Source of the DNA: Candidatus Omnitrophota bacterium
GTDB lineage: Bacteria > Omnitrophota > Gorgyraeia > JABMSB01
Length of the DNA stretch: 44,053 nt
Reading direction: 5' to 3'
Assembly (NCBI GenBank): GCA_013202205.1
Contig: JABMSB010000032.1
Coordinates: 1-44,053 of the forward strand
The position numbers were made by a program, and so were the translations under genes. The notes under the pieces are model-generated. The model made no database searches, was not told where the DNA came from, and worked only from the letters and a program-made list of their open reading frames with translations. Shown here in pieces: positions 26,514 to 35,035 of the stretch; the stretch's first letter is position 1, and each line of letters begins with the position of its first letter.

Positions 26514-27807
26514 GGGGAAGAAGGTCTTAATTGTAATTTTTCTTTTGGCCGTATTTATTCGCCTATTTTTTGCCATGACGAATCAAGAGCTGATCTATGG
26601 CGATGAGGGTGTTTATAATAATATAGCTTTATCATTATTACACGAACATGAGTTTGCAGAGATTAAGGGACAGCCAACCGCTTACATAACACCCCTTTAT
26701 CCAATCTTTCTATCTATCGTCTATAGTATCTTTGGGTATAGCCTTCTTGCCGCTAAACTGGTGCAGGCGTTGATAGGGTCAGTTACCTGTTTGATAATAT
26801 ATCTTATTGCAAAAGAGGTAGTTGGAAGATCAGCGGCCTTATTAAGCTTTCTCTTTATGGCTACCCATCACTTCTTCATAAGTTACGGAAGGCTGCTCCT
26901 TTCGGAAAATCTATTTATATTTTTAGTGGCACTGAGCGTCTTGTACATGGTCAGGTTCTGTAAAAACCCCACCCATCTAAATGCTTGTTTTTTCGGCCTC
27001 TTCTGCAGCCTGGCCACACTTACAAGATCAGCATATTTTTTATTCCTCCCGCTTTGCATCCCCTTTTTGCTCTTTGTGATACGGCGCATGGGCCTTAACA
27101 AGAGATCAATAGCCAAACTGTTCGTATCGATCTGCCTATGTTTTATTCTACCCATAAGCGTATGGACCGTCAGAAATTTTCGTGTCTTCGGCAAAGTCAT
27201 ACCGCTTGGTACAGAGGCCGGCATAGTCTTATACGCCGCTTATAATCCGCCGGAAGGGAAGCTTCTCGACATGTCAGTGCATAATGACATAACACTCGAG
27301 GCGTCAAAAAAGCCGGAGGTGGAATATTGCGCATTTTTATTAAAGCATGCCATTTTAGCGATTAAGAACGAACCTTCGAAACTTTACAAGTATATACCTT
27401 TGAAACTGATGTATTTTTTTAGTGTCTTTGACTGGATCGCCTTCGATGGTGATGGTGTATATAATTTTTCCACAGCATTTATTTTACCTCTGTCGCTGAT
27501 GGGGATCTTCCTCGGATTTCGCAGGCGTTTTTCATATATGTATTTTGCGGTCCTGTCGCCGGTGATATATTTTTTACTGATAACGGTAGGTATTATGGGT
27601 GTCCCCAGGACGAGGCTGCCCGTCGAGCCGTATCTAATAATATTTGCCGCATTTTTTGTCGTTGAGTTTTATAAAAAAATGCGCTTTAAAAAGGGTGTCG
27701 TGTGCGGGCTTTCTTTATGGTATGGATTGAACTGGTCTTTTTATATCAATTCTTACAGGGTGAAGGAGATCGCCCGAGGTCTTTTTGAAGCCCTCGGACT
27801 ATGGTAA
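26506..27807 (+). CDS. GT39/ArnT-like integral membrane glycosyltransferase
   Basis: This is a polytopic membrane protein with about eleven hydrophobic stretches. The first helix ends in FAMTNQELIYGDEGVYNNIA, where the DE pair in the first periplasmic loop matches the catalytic Asp region of PMT/ArnT-type (GT-C) enzymes that use polyprenyl-phosphate sugars. I choose the ATG at 26506 (MFKGKK), 13 bases after an AGGAG; a GTG at 26482 would add eight residues. It overlaps the previous gene by eight bases. It may decorate a glycan or lipid after export. The length of 433 residues is shorter than full ArnT (about 550), so the periplasmic tail is reduced. Confidence 0.78.
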   Translation: MFKGKKVLIVIFLLAVFIRLFFAMTNQELIYGDEGVYNNIALSLLHEHEFAEIKGQPTAYITPLYPIFLSIVYSIFGYSLLAAKLVQALIGSVTCLIIYLIAKEVVGRSAALLSFLFMATHHFFISYGRLLLSENLFIFLVALSVLYMVRFCKNPTHLNACFFGLFCSLATLTRSAYFLFLPLCIPFLLFVIRRMGLNKRSIAKLFVSICLCFILPISVWTVRNFRVFGKVIPLGTEAGIVLYAAYNPPEGKLLDMSVHNDITLEASKKPEVEYCAFLLKHAILAIKNEPSKLYKYIPLKLMYFFSVFDWIAFDGDGVYNFSTAFILPLSLMGIFLGFRRRFSYMYFAVLSPVIYFLLITVGIMGVPRTRLPVEPYLIIFAAFFVVEFYKKMRFKKGVVCGLSLWYGLNWSFYINSYRVKEIARGLFEALGLW

Positions 27808-27831
27808 CATTTTGAAAAGAGAGGTTCAAAA

Positions 27832-28821
27832 ATGCGATTAAAAGAGAAGACGGTCTTAGTAACGGGGGCGGGCGGTTTTATAGGGAGCCATCTGGTCGAA
27901 TCCCTTGCCAGGAAGACAAAAAGAGTAAAGGCGCTTGTAAAATATAATTCTTCCAGAAAGTGCGGGAACCTTGAGTTTCTGGATAAGAAGGTAAAAAGCG
28001 GTATAGATATATATTTCGGGGATATACGGGAAGAGGCGCTTTTAAATAAGATCATGAAAGGGGTTGACGTAGTCTTTAATCTGGCTGCCCTTGTAGGCAT
28101 ACCCTATTCTTATATCAACCCGCACGAAGTCGCCATGGTCAATACTATAGGGACCCTGAACTTGTTGACTGCAGCAAGGGATAACGGGGTTAAGAAATTT
28201 GTCCAGACATCGACCAGTGAAGTCTACGGGTCTCCTGACAGGGTGCCGATCAAAGAGACAGATCTTCCCAAACCTCAATCTCCATATTCGGCAACCAAGA
28301 TCGGCTCAGACGCGATCGCCTTGAGTTTCTTTTATGCATTTGGTATGCCGGTATCGGTAATAAGGCCGTTTAATACTTACGGGCCCAGGCAATCTGCCAG
28401 GGCAGTCATACCCGCCATCATTACGCAGGCACTGAATGGAGATGAGGTAGAATTGGGGTCGCTTAAGCCGCGCAGGGATTTTACCTTTGTAAAAGATACT
28501 GTAAGCGGGTTTATAAAAATAGCCGAGGCCGATAAGTCCATAAAGGAGGTAATTAATATAGGTACCGGCAAGGATGTTTCTGTCGGCGATCTGGTCGGGT
28601 TAATAGGCGATATATTGGGTAAGAAGCTTGTTGTTACAAAGGGAAAGAAGCGTATCAGGCCTGCCAAGAGCGAGGTAACAAGGTTAATGGCAGATAACTC
28701 AAAGGCAAAAAGGCTCCTAAAATGGAATCCCGAATTTAGTATCGAAGAAGGCCTGGAGGCTACAATAGAGTTTATTTCCGAGAATCCGGAACTTTATGAC
28801 CCAAGGATTTATGCGGTATAA
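27832..28821 (+). CDS. legB: NAD-dependent nucleotide-sugar 4,6-dehydratase, LegB-like
   Basis: The protein has GAGGFIG (residues 12-18), TSTSEVYG (126-133) and Tyr152/Lys156 in SPYSATKIG. The blocks AALVGIPYSYINP, IRPFNTYGPRQSARAVIP and VINIGTGKDVSVGDL are very close to the LegB group, which performs the first dehydration in legionaminic acid synthesis on a GlcNAc nucleotide. The length is 329 residues. With a NeuB-fold synthase, an SpsF cytidylyltransferase and an aminotransferase in the same island, a nonulosonic acid is a reasonable product. The acetyltransferase (LegH) and hydrolysing epimerase (LegG) expected for legionaminate are not seen here. Confidence 0.83.
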   Translation: MRLKEKTVLVTGAGGFIGSHLVESLARKTKRVKALVKYNSSRKCGNLEFLDKKVKSGIDIYFGDIREEALLNKIMKGVDVVFNLAALVGIPYSYINPHEVAMVNTIGTLNLLTAARDNGVKKFVQTSTSEVYGSPDRVPIKETDLPKPQSPYSATKIGSDAIALSFFYAFGMPVSVIRPFNTYGPRQSARAVIPAIITQALNGDEVELGSLKPRRDFTFVKDTVSGFIKIAEADKSIKEVINIGTGKDVSVGDLVGLIGDILGKKLVVTKGKKRIRPAKSEVTRLMADNSKAKRLLKWNPEFSIEEGLEATIEFISENPELYDPRIYAV

Positions 28822-28822
28822 A

Positions 28823-29635
28823 ATGAAGAACGCGCTATCTGTAGATGTTGAAGATTGGTATCAGGGTATATTGCAGATAGGCTATAATCAATGGAGCCAG
28901 TACGAAGAGAGGCTTTCGAAGGGTTTAAATAAAGTTTTAGATCTCTTCGCAAAGTATAATGCGCGCGCTACATTCTTTGTGCTGGGCTATATCGCAGATA
29001 AGTTTCCTGAGGCGGTGGAAAGAATAGCCCGGGGCGGGCATGAAGTGGCAAGCCATGGATATTATCATAGGCCGATCTTTGAGCAGACACCGCAGGAGTT
29101 CGAAGAGGATGTCTCGCGTTCTAAAAAGATAATAGAGTCCATAACCAATACCAAGGTGAAAGGTTACCGGGCGCCGTTTTTTTCCGTCAGAAAAGATACG
29201 CTATGGGCATTGGATATATTAGAGGAATTGGGATTTGAGTATGACTCCAGCATATTTCCGACTAAGAACTTCTTATACGGCATACCGGATTCAGCACATA
29301 CTGCTTATAAGGCAGGCAAGGGCAAATTGGTCGAATTTCCCTTATCGGTAATTGGAAGAGGGCGATTCACTATCCCTGTTTGCGGGGGTTTTTATATGAG
29401 GGTTATGCCTTACAAATTAATCAAGCACGGCATAAGACATTTTAATCGCTCAAAGGGGCCTGCGGTTATATATATGCATCCCTGGGAACTGGATAAGGAA
29501 AAACCGAAGCTGCCCATGCCTTTAAAATGGAGGATTATATACGACTATAACATAAAGACGATGGGCAGTAAGATAGAAAGGCTTATCAACGATTTTAGTT
29601 TTACAACTATCGGTGAGGTGCTTTTTGGTGGATGA
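28823..29635 (+). CDS. Polysaccharide deacetylase, XrtA/PEP-CTERM-associated type
   Basis: This is an NodB-fold deacetylase of about 270 residues. It begins MKNALSVDVEDWYQG, where the Asp pair includes catalytic and metal-binding residues, and has ATFFVLGYIAD, GHEVASHGYYH (metal-binding His pair) and GYRAPFFSV. The NALSVDVED opening and FEEDVSRSKKIIE block are characteristic of deacetylases that accompany exosortase A loci. ATG codons at 28796 and 28811 would lengthen it; I chose 28823 because it matches the family N-terminus. It would remove acetyl groups from a polysaccharide. No exosortase or PEP-CTERM target is visible in the window. Confidence 0.86.
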   Translation: MKNALSVDVEDWYQGILQIGYNQWSQYEERLSKGLNKVLDLFAKYNARATFFVLGYIADKFPEAVERIARGGHEVASHGYYHRPIFEQTPQEFEEDVSRSKKIIESITNTKVKGYRAPFFSVRKDTLWALDILEELGFEYDSSIFPTKNFLYGIPDSAHTAYKAGKGKLVEFPLSVIGRGRFTIPVCGGFYMRVMPYKLIKHGIRHFNRSKGPAVIYMHPWELDKEKPKLPMPLKWRIIYDYNIKTMGSKIERLINDFSFTTIGEVLFGG

Positions 29636-30296
29636 TAGCACAAAGGTCCATGATCACTTTCAAAAGGTTTCCGGTGCCTTCGATAGCATATATTCAGGCG
29701 AACAGAGATCTTTTATATACAGGATGGTAGACATATTATTTCGCAGGAGGATACTGGAGGGCAGGCGCAACGCCATATTAGAGTTTGCCAGTCCGGTAAA
29801 GGATAAGGATATCCTGGATATTGGTTGCGGTCCCGGGAGATATGTTGTTATGCTGGCAAAGGATGAACCGAGTTCCATATTAGGCCTGGATATGTCTGAT
29901 TCAATGATAGAATTAGCCAAGAGATTGGCAGCCGAGAGGGGCATAACGGACATCTGCAAGTTTGAAAAGGGCGGATTTTTAAAAAAAGAGTTCGATAAAA
30001 AATTCGACATTATTATAGCAGCGGGCGTCGCTGATTACACATCGGACCCAAAGGTCTTTCTCTCGAAGATAAAAGATATACTTAACGAAAGGGCGATAAT
30101 TTCATTCCCTGTCAAGTGGACGATATTTACACCGATTCGGATGTTGTGGTTATTTAAAAGAAAATGTCCAAACTACTATTATTCCAATTCAGACATAAAA
30201 AGGCTGGTCAAAGAATGCGGCCTTAAAATAAAGAGCAGTAAAAAAATAGGTTCGTTTCTGGTGCCCGGGAATTACATAGTAGTTTGCGAAAATTAA
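29628..30296 (+). CDS. Class I SAM-dependent methyltransferase
   Basis: The protein has SAM-binding motif I ILDIGCGPGRYVVML, an acidic GLDMSDSM after strand 2 and FDIIIAAGVADYTSD at motif IV, as in Methyltransf_11/25-type enzymes. The length is about 222 residues. I choose GTG 29628, preceded by GAGGTG at 29615-29620 with 7-base spacing; GTG 29613 is an alternative. It overlaps the deacetylase gene by eight bases. In this setting it may methylate a sugar, amine or lipid-carrier intermediate. The substrate is unknown. Confidence 0.82.
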   Translation: MDDSTKVHDHFQKVSGAFDSIYSGEQRSFIYRMVDILFRRRILEGRRNAILEFASPVKDKDILDIGCGPGRYVVMLAKDEPSSILGLDMSDSMIELAKRLAAERGITDICKFEKGGFLKKEFDKKFDIIIAAGVADYTSDPKVFLSKIKDILNERAIISFPVKWTIFTPIRMLWLFKRKCPNYYYSNSDIKRLVKECGLKIKSSKKIGSFLVPGNYIVVCEN

Positions 30297-30324
30297 ATTT
30301 CGGTTCCATTACAGGAGGAAATCC

Positions 30325-31047
30325 ATGAAAGCAATTATACTAGCCGGAGGCATAGGTGTCAGGTTAAGGCCTTTTACTTTTTCCATGCCGAAACCTTTAT
30401 TGCCTATAGGAGAAAAACCCATACTTGAGAGTATCATAAAACGGCTTAAAAAATTTGGGTTCCGGGAATTCATATTAGCCATAGGCTACAAGTCAAAGAT
30501 GGTAGAGGCCTATTTCCGCGACGGATCCGAGTTCGGGGTTTCTATAGATTATTTAGTTGAAAAGAAACCTTCCGGTACGGCAGGGCCTTTGGCACAGCTT
30601 AAGGAAAAGTTTGAGATAGGCGAGGATGAATCCATGCTCCTGATGAATGGAGATATAGTGACAAAATTAAACTTTTCGAAGTTTGTAGCTTATCACGAGA
30701 AAAATGATTTTGATATCACTGTAGGTGTCAAAAAGATAGAGGAAAAAGGGTCATATGGTTTTGTAGAAGTAAGAAGAGGGGTGGTTAAAAAGATAGTGGA
30801 AAAACCCAGCCTCGAACGTACGGTTAATACCGGAATATATCTTATAAAATCGAGGGTTATCAAAGATATCCCGAACGGTAAATTTTTTACCATGCCCGAA
30901 CTGGTAAATAGGCTTATTGCGAAAAAACGGCCTGTTGGAGCGTATAATATAAAGGAATACTGGATGGGGCTGGAAAGCCTGCAGCATTTTGAAGAGGTTC
31001 ATAATAATAAGCATATCCTGCAGGCAATAACAAAGGATCGAGAATAA
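30325..31047 (+). CDS. Sugar-1-phosphate nucleotidyltransferase (mannose-1-P guanylyltransferase/PtmE-like)
   Basis: This is a single-domain nucleotidyltransferase of 240 residues. It starts KAIILAGGIGVRLRPFT, with the PKPLLPIGEKP block and LLMNGDIVTKL (metal-binding Asp). A strong AGGAGG lies 7 bases upstream of the ATG. The family makes NDP-sugars from sugar 1-phosphates. In legionaminate pathways a guanylyltransferase of this type (PtmE) supplies GDP-glucosamine, the eventual substrate route of LegB, and a LegB-like gene lies 2.5 kb upstream. A mannose- or glucose-1-phosphate substrate is equally possible from sequence alone. Confidence 0.82.
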   Translation: MKAIILAGGIGVRLRPFTFSMPKPLLPIGEKPILESIIKRLKKFGFREFILAIGYKSKMVEAYFRDGSEFGVSIDYLVEKKPSGTAGPLAQLKEKFEIGEDESMLLMNGDIVTKLNFSKFVAYHEKNDFDITVGVKKIEEKGSYGFVEVRRGVVKKIVEKPSLERTVNTGIYLIKSRVIKDIPNGKFFTMPELVNRLIAKKRPVGAYNIKEYWMGLESLQHFEEVHNNKHILQAITKDRE

Positions 31048-31052
31048 TTATC

Positions 31053-31736
31053 ATGAAACTTTCCATAGTTATGGCTGTATATAATGAAAAAGATAGCATA
31101 GCGGAGGTGATCCGCAGGATACAAAAAGTAGAGATACCGCTCAAGAAGGAGATCATAATAATAGACGGTTGTTCCGATGATGGCACAAGAGAACTATTGA
31201 GGGAGGTTAAGGCTGATAATATCAAAGTGATATTCGAAGAATCGAAGAGCGGTAAGGGTTCAGCGCTCCAGCTTGGGTTTAAGTATGCGACAGGGGATAT
31301 TATACTGATACAGGATGCTGATCTGGAGATAGATCCTTTCGAATACCCGGCCTTGGTTAAGCCGATATTGGATGGAAGGACAAAGATCGTATACGGATCT
31401 CGCTTCATAAATGGAAGAGGAAAGACCGGCATTATAAATTACATGGGCAACAGGCTTATGACAACTACTGCCAATATCTTGTTCGGATCGAATCTCACCG
31501 ACATAGAGACGTGTTATAAAGTTTTCAGGCGTGAGGTGTTAGATGGCCTTGAATTTTCATGTAAGGGGTTTGATTTTGATGCGGAACTGACATCCTCTTT
31601 CCTTAAGAAAGGGGAAAGAATTATAGAGGTCCCTATAAGCTATGATCCGCGCGATAAAAAAGCAGGTAAAAAACTTCACTGGATTACCGGTTTTACATCA
31701 TTAAGAGCCATATTAAAGACGAAATTTTCCCTATGA
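31053..31736 (+). CDS. Glycosyltransferase family 2 (DPM1-like)
   Basis: This 227-residue GT-A protein opens LSIVMAVYNEKDS, has IIIIDGCSDDGT (about 35-46) and ILIQDADLEIDP with the DxD motif, then YGSRFINGRGK, TDIETCYKVFRRE and FDFDAELT, all usual for polyprenyl-phosphate sugar synthases. No membrane helix follows, so it is the soluble, single-domain type. It may charge undecaprenyl phosphate with a sugar, supplying a GT-C enzyme such as the one at 26506. The next gene overlaps it by four bases. Confidence 0.87.
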   Translation: MKLSIVMAVYNEKDSIAEVIRRIQKVEIPLKKEIIIIDGCSDDGTRELLREVKADNIKVIFEESKSGKGSALQLGFKYATGDIILIQDADLEIDPFEYPALVKPILDGRTKIVYGSRFINGRGKTGIINYMGNRLMTTTANILFGSNLTDIETCYKVFRREVLDGLEFSCKGFDFDAELTSSFLKKGERIIEVPISYDPRDKKAGKKLHWITGFTSLRAILKTKFSL

Positions 31737-33163
31737 AAGTACTGCTTATAAAAGCACCTTATATGGATGTATATGGGCCGATAAAACTTGCGGCCGGGAA
31801 CTATTTTCTGTTAGGATTGGGATATATCGCGTCTTATTTGAGGAAATATGGACATGAAGTCTTTATGCTCGATCCGGAAGCAGAAAGACTCGGTTTCGAA
31901 GAATACGAACTTAGGATTAGGGATATTAAACCTGACCTGGTAGGTATCAGCGCCACCACCCCGGATTTTGATAGCGCGCTAAAGATTGCAGAATTGGTCA
32001 GAAGTAAGACCGATGCATTTGTTCTTTTAGGCGGCATACATGCTTCGAGTTTACCTGAATACATAATTACAAAATACAACGAGACATTTGATGCGGTTTG
32101 TATCGGAGAAGGAGAGGAGACGACGCTCGAAATATGTAAGTTTATAAACGGTGAAATCAAGTCTCTCAGTGAGATAAAAGGCATCTCTTTTAATGATAAC
32201 GGTAAAATAGTCAAGACAGAACCCAGGCCTTTTATGCAGGACTTAGACAGCCTGCCTTTTCCTGCGCGCGATCTTATAAATATGGATCTATATCAACCTC
32301 ATGCCTTTAATACCAGGAAGGGCAGGACCGCTACACTGATCACGAGCAGGGGGTGTCCTTTTAGATGTACGTTTTGCGCTTCAAAGTTAACCCTTGGCGG
32401 TAAATTTCGCGCCAGAGGGGCGGAGAATGTCGTAGCTGAGATTGAGCGATTAGTGAAGGACCACGGAGTGAACCATATATTGATACAGGATGATACATTT
32501 ACTTATGATTTAGACAGGGCAAGGGAAGTATGCAGAAGGATTATCAAAAAGAAACTCAATATAGAATGGTTCTGTTTTTCACAGGTTACCAAAGTAGATG
32601 ATGAACTCTTGGGCCTAATGAAGAGGGCAGGGTGCTACAGCATAGGGTACGGCATAGAATCGGTGGATAAAGATGTCCTCAAGCTATTGCGTAAACCCAT
32701 AAATGCGGAGATTTCCGAAAAAGCTATAAAATTGGCTAAGAAACACAAGATAAAGACTCAGGCCTTTTTTATATTCGGGAATAACGGCGATACCAAAGAG
32801 ACCATTAAAGAGACTATAGACTTTGCATGCAGGACCTCTCCGACGCTCGCGTTTTTTAATAAACTTGTTGCGTATCCGGGTACAGAGATATTTACGAAGC
32901 GGTTCGGAACCGATTATGAAAATATAGAATGGAAAAATTTTGTGCCTATGGGAGTGGGCGCTACTGTTTCAGATAGCAACACATTAACCAAAGAGGAGTT
33001 GCATTGCTTGGCATATAAGGCAAATCTGCGTTTTTATGCCAGGCCTTCCCAGTGGTGGGAGATAATCAAATCTATCAAAAGCCTCCATGAATTAAAAGCG
33101 TATTCGAAGGCAGGCATAGGCCTGCTTCTACAGATGATAGAGTGGCACAAGAAGAAGAAATAA
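31733..33163 (+). CDS. Cobalamin-binding radical SAM protein (third copy)
   Basis: This 476-residue protein has an N-terminal B12-binding-like domain (MKVLLIKAPYMDVYGP; DLVGISATTPDF; FVLLGGIHASSLPE; CIGEGEE) and a radical SAM core with Cys208/Cys212/Cys215 in RGCPFRCTFCAS, followed by the barrel motifs ILIQDDTFTYD and YSIGYGIESVD. The architecture matches the large anaerobic-bacterial group next to BchE and class B methylases. It closes the glycan island; purD starts 43 bases later with its own ribosome binding site. Its actual reaction is unknown. Confidence 0.87.
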   Translation: MKVLLIKAPYMDVYGPIKLAAGNYFLLGLGYIASYLRKYGHEVFMLDPEAERLGFEEYELRIRDIKPDLVGISATTPDFDSALKIAELVRSKTDAFVLLGGIHASSLPEYIITKYNETFDAVCIGEGEETTLEICKFINGEIKSLSEIKGISFNDNGKIVKTEPRPFMQDLDSLPFPARDLINMDLYQPHAFNTRKGRTATLITSRGCPFRCTFCASKLTLGGKFRARGAENVVAEIERLVKDHGVNHILIQDDTFTYDLDRAREVCRRIIKKKLNIEWFCFSQVTKVDDELLGLMKRAGCYSIGYGIESVDKDVLKLLRKPINAEISEKAIKLAKKHKIKTQAFFIFGNNGDTKETIKETIDFACRTSPTLAFFNKLVAYPGTEIFTKRFGTDYENIEWKNFVPMGVGATVSDSNTLTKEELHCLAYKANLRFYARPSQWWEIIKSIKSLHELKAYSKAGIGLLLQMIEWHKKKK

Positions 33164-33206
33164 GAACTGATACATAAGAACCCTTTATTTAAGGAGATCC
33201 GGCACA

Positions 33207-34487
33207 ATGAAAGTCCTGGTCATAGGTTCCGGCGGACGTGAGCATGCTCTCTGTTGGAAGATCGCGCAATCCGTTAAAGTAAAAAAGTTATATTGTGCCC
33301 CGGGTAATGGCGGCATAGCTCAAAGTGCGCAGATCATTGACATAAAGGCAGATGATGTCAATAGGCTGGTTGACTTTGCTTCACAGGAAAGAATAGACCT
33401 CACCATAGTAGGGCCGGAGGTGCCTCTTGTAGCGGGCATAGTAGATAGATTTTTAGATAAGGGGCTTAAGGTATTCGGGCCATCTAAGGATATGGCGCGC
33501 CTTGAAGGATCGAAGGTATTTGCCAAAGAAGCGATGAGACGTTTAGGTGTACCGACAGCCGATTTTAAAATGTTTTTGGATGCAAAAGAGGCACATAATT
33601 ATATAGAGGAGAGATCAACGCCTCTGGTCATAAAGGCGGACGGTCTCGCTGCCGGCAAAGGGGTTATTGTGTGCAAGGCAAAGGAAGAGGCACACGACGC
33701 CATAAAGCGGATAATGGAAGACAATGAATTCGGGCTTGCAGGAGATAAGGTTGTGATAGAAGATTGTTTGATAGGAGAAGAGGCTTCTATTATGGTAGTC
33801 TCCGATGGAAAAAATTTCATCCCGCTCGTCTCAAGCCAGGATCACAAGCGGATCTTCGATGGCGATAAGGGCCCCAATACAGGAGGCATGGGCGCTTATT
33901 CGCCTGCTCCGGTTGTGGAGGGGGAGAATTTCAAGCGAAGCATAAATGAGATAATAAAACCGATGATACTCGGCCTGGCCAAAGAAGGTACCCCTTTTAA
34001 AGGCATTCTCTACGCAGGGATTATGATAACCGAGGATGGGCCCAAGACCCTGGAGTTTAACGTTCGCTTTGGAGACCCTGAGACACAAGCGGTCTTGCCG
34101 CGAATGAAGACAGATTTAGTAGAATTGACTGAAGCCTCAATAGATGGTACACTAGATAAAATAAAGATGTCTTGGGATGATCGCCCATGTGCATGCGTTG
34201 TCGTTGCCTCAGGAGGTTACCCGGGCCCATATCGGAAGGGTAAGGAGATAGAAGGCCTAAAGGGAGCATCCGGCATAAAAGACGCAGTGGTATTTCATGC
34301 AGGCACGAGGGTTTCAGAAGACGGGAAGATAGTTACCAGCGGAGGCCGGGTGTTGGGTGTCACAGCGCTTGGAGAGACCTTAGAGGAAGCGGTAAAACGC
34401 TCATACGAAGCCGTTTCGAAGATAAAGTTCGACAAGATGTATTACCGCAAGGATATAGCTCAGAAGGCGTTTGCAAAAAAAGTGTAG
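33207..34487 (+). CDS. purD: Phosphoribosylamine-glycine ligase (GAR synthetase)
   Basis: PurD ligates glycine to phosphoribosylamine with ATP. The N-terminus KVLVIGSGGREHALCWK, the ATP-grasp region with VIKADGLAAGKGV, SSQDHKRIFDGDKGPNTGGM and the metal-binding TLEFNVRFGDPETQAVLP are all diagnostic. The length of 426 residues is normal. An AAGGAG precedes the ATG by ten bases. It resumes the purine genes after the glycan island that separates it from purM. Confidence 0.96.
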   Translation: MKVLVIGSGGREHALCWKIAQSVKVKKLYCAPGNGGIAQSAQIIDIKADDVNRLVDFASQERIDLTIVGPEVPLVAGIVDRFLDKGLKVFGPSKDMARLEGSKVFAKEAMRRLGVPTADFKMFLDAKEAHNYIEERSTPLVIKADGLAAGKGVIVCKAKEEAHDAIKRIMEDNEFGLAGDKVVIEDCLIGEEASIMVVSDGKNFIPLVSSQDHKRIFDGDKGPNTGGMGAYSPAPVVEGENFKRSINEIIKPMILGLAKEGTPFKGILYAGIMITEDGPKTLEFNVRFGDPETQAVLPRMKTDLVELTEASIDGTLDKIKMSWDDRPCACVVVASGGYPGPYRKGKEIEGLKGASGIKDAVVFHAGTRVSEDGKIVTSGGRVLGVTALGETLEEAVKRSYEAVSKIKFDKMYYRKDIAQKAFAKKV

Positions 34488-34531
34488 CGCATGTGTCAGC
34501 GTGCGCGACGACGAACGGAAAGGATAACGAT

Positions 34532-35029
34532 ATGAAGAAACCCGTAGTTTCAGTTATTATGGGGAGTGATTCAGACCTTCCGGTCATGAAGAAGACGATA
34601 GATATTTTAAAAGATTTCGGAATTTCCCATGATGTGCGCATACTTTCCGCACACAGGTCGCCGGAGGATACAGCGCACTTTGCAGCCATGGCTGCCAGAA
34701 GAGGTATAAAGGTCATAATAGCCGCAGCCGGATGCGCAGCGCACTTGGCAGGGGTTATTGCGGCCGGCACTACACTGCCTGTTATCGGTGTCCCAATGGA
34801 GTCAAAGCACCTTAAGGGAATCGATTCATTATTTTCCACCGTACAGATGCCGGGTGGCATACCTGTGGCCACTATGGCGATAGGCGAGGCCGGTGCAAAG
34901 AATGCGGGCATTATGGCAGCGGAGATCTTGGGTATTGAGGATGCTCGGATCCAGAAAAAATTAGTTCAATTTAAGAAGTCCTTAGCTCGTTCCGTAAAAG
35001 AGAAGAACAAAAAGCTAAAGAAGAGGTAG
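34532..35029 (+). CDS. purE: 5-(carboxyamino)imidazole ribonucleotide mutase
   Basis: The protein shows PVVSVIMGSDSDLPVMKK at the N-terminus, ILSAHRSPE, and AGCAAHLAGVIAAGTTLPVIGVPM, the CAIR/NCAIR-binding loops of PurE. I choose ATG 34532 (MKKPVVSV), preceded by an AAAGGA with 7-base spacing; an upstream GTG at 34493 would add 13 residues with no family support. The 165-residue length is typical. The usual AGGAAHLPG loop reads AGCAAHLAG here, a small variation. No purK is adjacent. The gene follows purD by 44 bases. Confidence 0.94.
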   Translation: MKKPVVSVIMGSDSDLPVMKKTIDILKDFGISHDVRILSAHRSPEDTAHFAAMAARRGIKVIIAAAGCAAHLAGVIAAGTTLPVIGVPMESKHLKGIDSLFSTVQMPGGIPVATMAIGEAGAKNAGIMAAEILGIEDARIQKKLVQFKKSLARSVKEKNKKLKKR

Positions 35030-35035
35030 CCTGTT

